Assembly (NCBI RefSeq): GCF_002024805.1
Contig: NZ_CP014337.1
Span: forward strand, 1,612,001-1,676,000
Reading direction: 5' to 3'
Source of the DNA: Elizabethkingia bruuniana
GTDB lineage: Bacteria; Bacteroidota; Bacteroidia; Flavobacteriales; Weeksellaceae
DNA length: 64,000 nt
Part shown: in pieces, positions 17,079 to 23,953 of the stretch
How the letters are laid out: each line of letters opens with the position of its first letter
How positions within the stretch are numbered: the stretch's first letter is position 1
Notes under the pieces: generated by a model
The model's database searches: none
What the model saw: only the letters and a program-made list of their open reading frames with translations
What the model was told of the DNA's origin: nothing
Translations under genes and position numbers: made by a program

Positions 17079-18500
17079 TCAATCAACTCCTATCTGCTTT
17101 ACTACAAAATCCATTTGCCTGTCAAACCCAGTCTTCAAATCATTTGGTTCAATTTGTATTTCTATATCCGGCTTGATTCCTTTTGGGTCGTATTGGAAAC
17201 TTGGAGTTCTCATTTTATACTGAGAAGTAGGTATCCAAACCAATGTTTTAGAATAAGGCAGCACAAATGCTTGTCCACCAGCATTGCTGTAGTTGCTTCC
17301 CTGGGAATATTCTCCATAAAATTTGCCAATCTTATATTCCCGCATCAAAGCCAGTAAATGCCCCGTGGTTGAAAAGCATCCACCATTAATCAAAACTTTG
17401 ATTTTTCCTTTATAATAATTGGGTTTGTTTTGCTGCTTTTCAAACCACCAATAGTCTTCTGCGTCGGTTTCGGTATAACAATTCAGTCCATTTTTGCGTT
17501 TGGTTTCGGCTATAATAATTTCCTCAATATTATTAGGATATTGGGCATAATGTTTCCATTGCTTTGTTGTATTATACTTTGCTCCGACATAATCAAAGTA
17601 GTAATAAGGTTTATTAGTCAAATAAGAAAATAAGTAGTTTGCAATATCAGCAGAGCCACCTCCATTATCCCGCAAATCAATGATTAGGTTTTCGGTTTTC
17701 AGACTATCAAGGCGGTTAAAGAAAACGTCCAATTTCTTTTCCGCAATTTTTCTGTCAGCTTCATTATAGCCATTCTCAAAAGAGTGGAATTTCAGAATAG
17801 CTAAATTGTCTGTCTTAAATTCGGTAGTTAATGGTTCAATGTTTTCTTTAATCTCCTTTGTGTAAGTCTCATATGACACTCCATTTAAGTCAATTTTTTG
17901 CTTCTGTTTTTTTTGATCCAGATACTCAATTTCAAATTTATTAACCTGATTATATATGAAATAGTAAAAGGGAAAATTTCTAAACCGCGCATTTAATCCG
18001 GTCTCATTTTGGCCTTCGAGGTGAATGTATTTTTGGATTTCAGTTACGATTGAACTGATTTCTTTTCCATTTATTTTTAAAATTCTTAAACCTGCATAGT
18101 CTTTATTTTCCGGGGTTGATTTATCTAAATAATATTGGTCTTTAATTTTATAAATGCTGAAAGGAAAAACTGCTCTGTTTTTCAATAAATTGCTGATTTG
18201 CGTTCTGTCAGCTGCAGTATGCCCGTCTTTTATTTTCGCCATTAAAGTGGCTGTTAATTTGTAATAATCAACAATTGACAAATCTGTTTTGATTGATTTT
18301 TTTAAATCTATATATGTTTTGTCAAAATTGGCTTTCGAACAAAACATAAACTGTCCGGGATGGATGGTATTGGTTAAATTATAAAGCTCTGCAAACTCAG
18401 CCTTTATGCTATCTTTCTTTAAAGTTTTATCTAATAATAAATCTTTTTTCTGTGCGATGCAAAAATTACAAACCAGAATAGTAACTAGTAAAAATCTCAC
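17079..18500 (-). CDS. Secreted S41-family peptidase
   Basis: A 473-aa protein with a short signal peptide (MRFLLVTILVCNFCIAQ). The motifs DGHTAADR, NLIIDLRDNGGGSADIANYLFSYL and VLINGGCFSTTGHLLALMREYKIG, with Ser in CFSTTGH, mark an S41 serine peptidase. Further GGQAFVLPYS and PKGIKPDIEIQ segments also fit. It overlaps the upstream alpha/beta hydrolase gene by 4 nt, so the two are translated together and likely act in the same compartment. Confidence 0.9.
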   Translation of the reverse strand: MRFLLVTILVCNFCIAQKKDLLLDKTLKKDSIKAEFAELYNLTNTIHPGQFMFCSKANFDKTYIDLKKSIKTDLSIVDYYKLTATLMAKIKDGHTAADRTQISNLLKNRAVFPFSIYKIKDQYYLDKSTPENKDYAGLRILKINGKEISSIVTEIQKYIHLEGQNETGLNARFRNFPFYYFIYNQVNKFEIEYLDQKKQKQKIDLNGVSYETYTKEIKENIEPLTTEFKTDNLAILKFHSFENGYNEADRKIAEKKLDVFFNRLDSLKTENLIIDLRDNGGGSADIANYLFSYLTNKPYYYFDYVGAKYNTTKQWKHYAQYPNNIEEIIIAETKRKNGLNCYTETDAEDYWWFEKQQNKPNYYKGKIKVLINGGCFSTTGHLLALMREYKIGKFYGEYSQGSNYSNAGGQAFVLPYSKTLVWIPTSQYKMRTPSFQYDPKGIKPDIEIQIEPNDLKTGFDRQMDFVVKQIGVD

Positions 18501-19585
18501 TTGATAAGTTTGTTTTGAATTAAAAACGTCTTGATATCCTCTATCACTTCAGTTGGTCTTTCATCTTTCACACCATGCCAGGTATCCTTATAAATCTTAT
18601 GGATAATGTATTGCTGATGAGCATTTGTGAGCGCAGTATTTTCGTCCTTAAAATCAAACCAGTCATTTTTACTAACAGGGTCGAAAATGAGCATTGGCTT
18701 GTTTAGATTACGGTAGATAATTTTAGGATTGAGCTGATGTGTAGAAGCTCCAAAAGCTTTTTTTGCTGTAAATGGTGTATAAATAATAGCAATGTTTTCT
18801 TCCGCAGAATTTTCTCCAGTCAGTTCTTCCGCGCCGGGATTTATTTCATACTTCCCGGCTTCATTTTTCTTAATCCTTGCATATGATGTGAAAATTTCTT
18901 TCTTCAGTTTTTCACCCTGTTTCCCTTTTATTCCCCAATTATTGTACATATACCAGTATGCATCAAATTCGGTATCAAATACCAATGTCTTTTTATTTTT
19001 ATAATATTGTTTTGTTTCTGCAATATCTTTCTCAATATCTGAAGCTTTCACACCAAAATCCCAGGCTACTGAACCACCATCTTCCAGAACAAGCGCCTGG
19101 ACCATCTCCGGGTAAGCACTATAAAAAGCTGTACTTATACTTCCTCCTCTTGACCAACCACCAATAATTGCTTTTTTTATCTTCAATTTATCTAACAAAA
19201 ACTTAATATCATCCGCTACATCATATATAGATACATCCTTTTGAGGGATTGAAGTAAATCCATGTCCATAATAATCAACAGCTATAACATGTAAGTTAAG
19301 CTGAACAAGCTGCTCTATGATTTCGTAAAGTTCGTAAGCATTACTATATGTTCCGTGAATCCAAATAAGAGTGGGATTTATAGTACTTCCCCATTCCAGA
19401 TAATGCATTTTTGTATTGTTGGTTTGGATATACTTTCCATGCCGCTTTTCATATTGCTCAAATTCTGATTTGTATTGTTTATAAAGATTAGATTGGATTA
19501 TAGAATCTCCTTTGACAGAAGTCTGAGCTTGCAATAATCCCATAAACGGGATGGTGAGAAAAAAAAGAGTGAGTATTTTTTTCAT
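18497..19585 (-). CDS. Secreted alpha/beta hydrolase
   Basis: A 362-aa protein with a signal peptide (MKKILTLFFLTIPFMGLLQAQ). The fold is plain: the oxyanion-hole HG in LIWIHGTYSNAYEL (77-78), VIAVDYYGHGFTS, and the nucleophile elbow GGWSRGGS with Ser145. A C-terminal acid (LIFDPVSKND) and the late His in DTWHGVKDERPTE fit a catalytic triad. The substrate is unknown. It is the first gene of a two-gene operon with an S41 peptidase. Confidence 0.88.
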   Translation of the reverse strand: MKKILTLFFLTIPFMGLLQAQTSVKGDSIIQSNLYKQYKSEFEQYEKRHGKYIQTNNTKMHYLEWGSTINPTLIWIHGTYSNAYELYEIIEQLVQLNLHVIAVDYYGHGFTSIPQKDVSIYDVADDIKFLLDKLKIKKAIIGGWSRGGSISTAFYSAYPEMVQALVLEDGGSVAWDFGVKASDIEKDIAETKQYYKNKKTLVFDTEFDAYWYMYNNWGIKGKQGEKLKKEIFTSYARIKKNEAGKYEINPGAEELTGENSAEENIAIIYTPFTAKKAFGASTHQLNPKIIYRNLNKPMLIFDPVSKNDWFDFKDENTALTNAHQQYIIHKIYKDTWHGVKDERPTEVIEDIKTFLIQNKLIK

Positions 19586-19771
19586 TTATATTAATATTTA
19601 AATGGGTGGACGCAAATATATTTATAATTCTCAATAAAGAGATATATCACAATTAAATATTAAAGAATAAATCGACAAAAACTAATATTTTAGCTCAATC
19701 ATAAGATATAACTATGATAATACCGTACGAATTGTTGGGATTTTCTATTACAATAAATTTTTTACACGTCA

Positions 19772-19787
19772 TTACGGTTTACCGTAA
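19772..19787. repeat. Short perfect palindrome upstream of the HExxH lipoprotein gene
   Basis: TTACGGT-TT-ACCGTAA, a 7-bp inverted repeat with 2-nt centre, 78 bp upstream of the lipoprotein start. Similar CGG-GTTT-CCG hairpins occur at 21800-21814 and 45165-45178. The role is unknown; it could be an operator or an RNA hairpin. Confidence 0.55.
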
Positions 19788-19865
19788 AAGAAAATAAATT
19801 ATGTTAAATAAATATGTGAAAAATTATTTATAAGTTTAACGAACCGAAAACAAAAATTAACATAT

Positions 19866-21302
19866 ATGAAAAAACATTTATTTTATCCTGCATTATGGGG
19901 AATTCTAATTTTATCTCTATTATCTTCCTGTCGTACGGAAGATGGAGCAATAACTCAAAAACAATTAGAGGACAAAAGATTTGCGGTCTTTGTTCCGAAA
20001 GAAGAGAAAGTAGTTAATTATGCTAATGGCTTTGCATATCTAGTACAGCGATATGATAACTTGCACAAAACAAATTTGTCTGGAGTTAATAATAACAATC
20101 CTGCAATAAGAAATCTTAGTGCTAGTATCAACAAAAATGCTGCTATTTTACAAGCAAGTGAATCTTATGTGGAATTCAATATAAGATCACAAGTAATTAG
20201 AGGTGCTAATGATGATAAGTGGGTGATTTTTCCTAAGATCGAAAAAGGTGTAGTTAAAGACTTAGTTGTAGGAGTTCTGTCAAAGAATGAAACCTACTTA
20301 ACTTTTTACAATATAGATACTAATGATAAGTATTATACCAGTAATATATCATTGTTTGATGAAGCATTTAAAACATATCAGAAAAGAAAAGGTTCTATAG
20401 CTTTAAATGCGAGTATAAAGCCTATGGCTTTTAAAGGTGATGGTACAGGCTGTAGTGAAGAGCAACCCTGCAAAGATATTGAAGAAGTCGAGATCAATGT
20501 TCCTGCTAAACCAGATGATGGAGGTGGTACACCTCCTCTTCCAATTCCACCTAATCCGGGATGGAATCCAACCGAACCGCCTAAAGGAAAGTGTCCTGAA
20601 TATCAAGATTGTACTGATTATGGTGCTCCAAGTACGCCAGTTGACGAATGGGTAAAACAACATATAGATGATAGAAACCTAAAAAATAACAAATGTGCTA
20701 ATGATGTTTATCAAACCTTAAAAAGTCGAGCAGGATTATTTAATAACTTATTGGGAGACTTTAAAGGAAGTAGTTCTATACTTAATTTAAGCTTTAATGT
20801 AAAACCTATTTCTTCGAAACCAGGAGCACTTATAATGGGACAAACTCTTGTAAGTGCAGATATGATAAAAAATGGCTATATTAGTATAGATATGAATACA
20901 GAAGCAATGGGTTCTTCTCCACTTGGAATTGCCACAACTTTTATTCATGAAATGGTGCATGCCAAAATGATTCATGATTTAGTAAACGCAGGGTGGGATG
21001 GAGCTAAAAGTATAAAAGAAATAAATTCTGAAAATCTTCCAACATTATTGGAAGCATATAGGAAGGAATATTATCAAGGAGAAGATGCTCAGCATAGATT
21101 TATAAGTGAATATTATATTCCTAAAATAGTAGCGGCTTTGGGGCAATTTGATGGGTATAATCATAGTAAAGCTGATTATGAAAATTTGGTTTGGACTGGT
21201 CTTCAACAGACTGATGCATATAGAGCTCTTTCTCAGGCTAAAAAAGATAAAATAACAGAAGCAAATAACACCTTTAATAGTAAATCACCATGTGGAAAAT
21301 AA
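19866..21302 (+). CDS. Large lipoprotein with a C-terminal zinc-metallopeptidase motif (HEMVH)
   Basis: A 478-aa protein with a lipoprotein signal (LSLLSSC, Cys22). Residues ~30-195 form an N-terminal domain of unknown fold, followed by a Pro/Gly-rich linker (PDDGGGTPPLPIPPNPG). The C-terminal domain carries HExxH at 361-365 in TTFIHEMVHAKMIHD, with His410/Glu415 (AQHRFISEYY) as possible third ligands. This layout resembles SprT-like or other gluzincin-like domains tethered to the envelope. The following gene overlaps its 3' end by 13 nt. The substrate is unknown, and a toxin/inhibitor pair is one possible reading. Confidence 0.75.
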   Translation: MKKHLFYPALWGILILSLLSSCRTEDGAITQKQLEDKRFAVFVPKEEKVVNYANGFAYLVQRYDNLHKTNLSGVNNNNPAIRNLSASINKNAAILQASESYVEFNIRSQVIRGANDDKWVIFPKIEKGVVKDLVVGVLSKNETYLTFYNIDTNDKYYTSNISLFDEAFKTYQKRKGSIALNASIKPMAFKGDGTGCSEEQPCKDIEEVEINVPAKPDDGGGTPPLPIPPNPGWNPTEPPKGKCPEYQDCTDYGAPSTPVDEWVKQHIDDRNLKNNKCANDVYQTLKSRAGLFNNLLGDFKGSSSILNLSFNVKPISSKPGALIMGQTLVSADMIKNGYISIDMNTEAMGSSPLGIATTFIHEMVHAKMIHDLVNAGWDGAKSIKEINSENLPTLLEAYRKEYYQGEDAQHRFISEYYIPKIVAALGQFDGYNHSKADYENLVWTGLQQTDAYRALSQAKKDKITEANNTFNSKSPCGK

Positions 21303-21730
21303 AAATATTGGCACTAATTTTTCTATTTGGAGCAAGTTGTTTTTACTATAGTCAAAGTAAAAAAAATACTCCCTCCAGATTTAAATATGTAAAAATTGGT
21401 AATATGGAAGGTAAAATTGATGCTACAGATTTTAAATTCTTGGGTAGCGAAACAAAATATATGCAATTATTGCAAGAATTTGAAAAAAGTTTCAGTAAAA
21501 TAAATAAAGGGTATCCTAATTATTATAGAGATTATAGATTTATTGAATATACTTCTCCCAAATACTTAAAAGTATCACTTATTCCCAAACAGATAGTATC
21601 TAACGAGGATAAAAAGAAACTTTATTTATGGAATATTCCTTTGGATACAAAAGTTCTTGAGGTATACTATAATATTAAAACTAAGAAAATTGATGATATT
21701 TTAGAAACTACTCCTGGTACTATTGAGTAA
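21290..21730 (+). CDS. Small exported hypothetical protein, partner of the HExxH lipoprotein
   Basis: A 146-aa protein with an N-terminal signal or anchor (IKILALIFLFGASCFYYSQ). The rest is Lys/Tyr-rich (ETKYMQLLQEFEKSF, YPNYYRDYRFIEY) with no family recognised. It overlaps the lipoprotein gene by 13 nt and is followed by a strong terminator, so the pair is one operon and both products reach the envelope. It could be an inhibitor, a substrate or a structural partner. Confidence 0.65.
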   Translation: MWKIKILALIFLFGASCFYYSQSKKNTPSRFKYVKIGNMEGKIDATDFKFLGSETKYMQLLQEFEKSFSKINKGYPNYYRDYRFIEYTSPKYLKVSLIPKQIVSNEDKKKLYLWNIPLDTKVLEVYYNIKTKKIDDILETTPGTIE

Positions 21731-21769
21731 CTTGCAAATATTAAAACTAAACTTTAATTCATATTTAAC

Positions 21770-21796
21770 CCCGATTAACCTCGGGTTTTTTCTTTT
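21770..21796 (+). terminator. Rho-independent terminator after the 19866-21730 operon
   Basis: CCCGA-TTAACC-TCGGG followed by a run of T, 40 nt downstream of the stop at 21730. Confidence 0.8.
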
Positions 21797-21799
21797 CCA

Positions 21800-21814
21800 T
21801 ACGGGTTTCCCGTA
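21800..21814. repeat. Short palindrome, same type as 19772-19787
   Basis: TACGGG-TTT-CCCGTA, a perfect 6-bp inverted repeat just after the terminator. It shares the CGG-TTT-CCG core with the copies at 19772 and 45165. Confidence 0.5.
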
Positions 21815-21882
21815 AAACTTCAAAAATGTTTCTATTTACTTCTTGGATAGTATTATAAATTCCCAGAAGGTTATTGTATGGG

Positions 21883-21922
21883 AATGTGATTTGGTTGGTT
21901 CTGAGAAATCGGGGCCTTTTTT
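21883..21922 (+). ncRNA. Candidate small RNA tail with terminator (copy 1)
   Basis: AATGTGATTTGGT (21883-21895) is followed by a hairpin, GGTTCTGA-GAAA-TCGGGGCC, and six T. The previous operon already has its own terminator at 21770, so this one has no protein gene to serve. The same 13-mer followed by an analogous terminator recurs at 51994-52031. The 5' end of any transcript is not defined; it would begin somewhere after 21815. Confidence 0.4.
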
Positions 21923-21960
21923 ATTTAAAAATAGATTATAAATAATATTTTCGGGGGTAA

Positions 21961-21992
21961 AAATGAAAAACCGTCTTGTTAACAAGACGGTT
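21961..21992 (-). terminator. Terminator of the tRNA-Arg transcript
   Basis: A perfect 24-bp palindrome (21969-21992; arms AACCGTCTTGTT and its complement) is followed on the minus strand by five T. It lies 4 nt beyond the tRNA-Arg 3' end. Confidence 0.9.
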
Positions 21993-21995
21993 TGT

Positions 21996-22065
21996 AGCCC
22001 CATGAGGAATCGAACCTCAACCTAAAGAACCGGAATCTTTAATTCTATCCATTAAACTATGGGGC
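21996..22065 (-). tRNA. tRNA-Arg (anticodon CCG)
   Basis: The acceptor stem GCCCCAT pairs with ATGGGGC. The anticodon stem AAAGA/TCTTT carries loop TTCCGGT, giving anticodon CCG. The T-arm is TGAGG-TTCGATT-CCTCA. CCA is not encoded. The terminator is immediately downstream. Confidence 0.95.
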
Positions 22066-22122
22066 CTCCCTTATTCGGATTGCAAAATAAGTACTTATTA
22101 CGGGAATTTGCAATTATTTTCC

Positions 22123-23898
22123 TTAAAATTCCAGCTTGATTCCGCCAAGTACCTGAGCTCCCATTACTTTGTAGCCTAAATAGTTCTGATAAGATGTTCC
22201 GGTTAGGTTATTCCCCATTACAAAAACGCTGATGTTCTTGTGTAATTTGTATTCCGCAGAAAGATTAAGATCTACATATCCGGATACCTTTCTGTCATTT
22301 GTTTCAGTAGTTGTATACTGGTTATTGGTACCTAATGGCTGTACATCGAAAGCATTCGCTTTTCTGTCAGTTACAAAAATACCTTTAAAACCAAGGTTTA
22401 ACTTTTTGTTCAGCATAGAATACTTCGCCCCTAAAGTTGTTTGTACAACAGGCTTATAAAATGCATTGTTAAAGTTTTTCAGTGAGTAACTCATGTATTT
22501 TAATTCCCCTGTAAAGTTTAGGTTTTCCAATGGGAAATACTGAGCATTGATGGTAACTTCACTTAGATTTCCGTTATCATATACAGTGTTAAAAGTATTC
22601 AGATAATCGTAAGCATTTCTTTGAGCGGAAGGATCTGTAGAGAACAAGTTATTCGATTTGTAGAATAACATATCATTCAGCTTGCTGTAGCCTGCGTTAA
22701 TGTCATATTTAAAGTTCTGCTCAATATCACCCTTAATACCGAAATAAATATGGTATTTGGTCTCTGTCGGACGAAGCTGAAGATCTGATACCAGGAATGG
22801 ATTGTCATGTAACAAATCTGTATAAGTATTTAGTTTAATACCACCATCTACCCCAGCATAAAACTTAACTTCATCTTTTGGTGCAATTAAGATCTCAGCA
22901 GTCGGGAACCAATAGAATTTATTATTTCTGGTTCTATCCGTTGTTGCAGTCTGATATTTGGATGTAAGCGATGTAAAACGCGATCCGATTTTCAAATAGT
23001 GATTCCCTTTAAAGAAAGTAACTTCAGGTGTAAAGTTTGCCACAAAATGAGTTGACTCATTTTTATTCAGAATATCAAACTGTGTATTTACACCTTGTAT
23101 CCCGACGCCTAAATCGGCATTCATGGTAATACCGTCAGATGAACTGATGGTAAGATCGTGTTTTGCAAAATTCACTAATGCATCATAGAAATTCTCTTTA
23201 GCATTAAAATGGTCTTTGGTAAATGCTGTTTTTACACGGATATCATTCAGGTAATTATTAGCATAAAAATCGTAATAAGCATTAACGCCAAATTTGGTAT
23301 AGCTTTGCTTAAGGTCTGCATTGTTAGCTGGTTGGATAACATCCTGATAATTTCCGTAGTAATTGTAGTTGTTTAGTTCGATTCCTGCATCTACATTCAA
23401 CTTTCCTACTTCACCGTATGAATTTAAAAATACGTTTGCTTCAGTATTCTGCTGTTTAGAATCCCAGTTATAGTACTTTTTTAATCCGCTTGTAGAGATA
23501 TGGTGTACATCTGCACCAACCTCCAGATTAGGTTGTATTTCTCCGGAAACATTTCCGTCTACCAGAAACTTACCATAGTTACCATATCCCAATTGGAAAT
23601 AGTTACGGTTATAACCTGTATTGAATTTAGGAGAGATATCTTCACCTTTAATAGTAGAAGTTTTGAAATCTGAAATCAAAGGAATATTAGTTACCTGATA
23701 TTTCAGAGAGTCCTTCCCTTTTGGCGGGAAGTTTTTTTCTGTAGGTACAGAAGTTTTCTTTTTCTCAATTTTCTTTACTTCAGGCTCACGCTTACGATTA
23801 AGAACCAGTTTTTCTTCTTTAATCTGTGCATGGGCAGTTTGTACTCCTGCTACTCCTAAAACACCGATAACTGCTATATATTGAATATGTTTTTTCAT
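22123..23898 (-). CDS. TonB-dependent-receptor-like outer-membrane beta-barrel protein
   Basis: A 591-aa protein with a signal peptide (MKKHIQYIAVIGVLGVAGVQTAHAQ). A basic, Pro/Lys-rich stretch follows (residues ~30-65). The rest alternates hydrophobic/polar strands (NYFQLGYGNYGKFLVDGNVSG, FVANFTPEVTFFKGNHYLKIGSRF) and ends KVMGAQVLGGIKLEF, with the C-terminal Phe of outer-membrane barrels. No plug domain or TonB box is obvious, so the barrel may be a porin-like member. It follows the large TPR gene on the same strand with a 55-nt gap, a recurring Bacteroidetes pairing. Confidence 0.82.
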   Translation of the reverse strand: MKKHIQYIAVIGVLGVAGVQTAHAQIKEEKLVLNRKREPEVKKIEKKKTSVPTEKNFPPKGKDSLKYQVTNIPLISDFKTSTIKGEDISPKFNTGYNRNYFQLGYGNYGKFLVDGNVSGEIQPNLEVGADVHHISTSGLKKYYNWDSKQQNTEANVFLNSYGEVGKLNVDAGIELNNYNYYGNYQDVIQPANNADLKQSYTKFGVNAYYDFYANNYLNDIRVKTAFTKDHFNAKENFYDALVNFAKHDLTISSSDGITMNADLGVGIQGVNTQFDILNKNESTHFVANFTPEVTFFKGNHYLKIGSRFTSLTSKYQTATTDRTRNNKFYWFPTAEILIAPKDEVKFYAGVDGGIKLNTYTDLLHDNPFLVSDLQLRPTETKYHIYFGIKGDIEQNFKYDINAGYSKLNDMLFYKSNNLFSTDPSAQRNAYDYLNTFNTVYDNGNLSEVTINAQYFPLENLNFTGELKYMSYSLKNFNNAFYKPVVQTTLGAKYSMLNKKLNLGFKGIFVTDRKANAFDVQPLGTNNQYTTTETNDRKVSGYVDLNLSAEYKLHKNISVFVMGNNLTGTSYQNYLGYKVMGAQVLGGIKLEF

Positions 23899-23953
23899 TC
23901 GTATATTTTTATTTTCCGCATTTAGCGGATCATCGCTGCATTAATTTAAAAAC

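Noticed and set aside
20403-20663. ORFs on both strands inside the HExxH lipoprotein gene
   Set aside because: They arise from the Gly/Pro-rich linker codons and have no signal or conservation.
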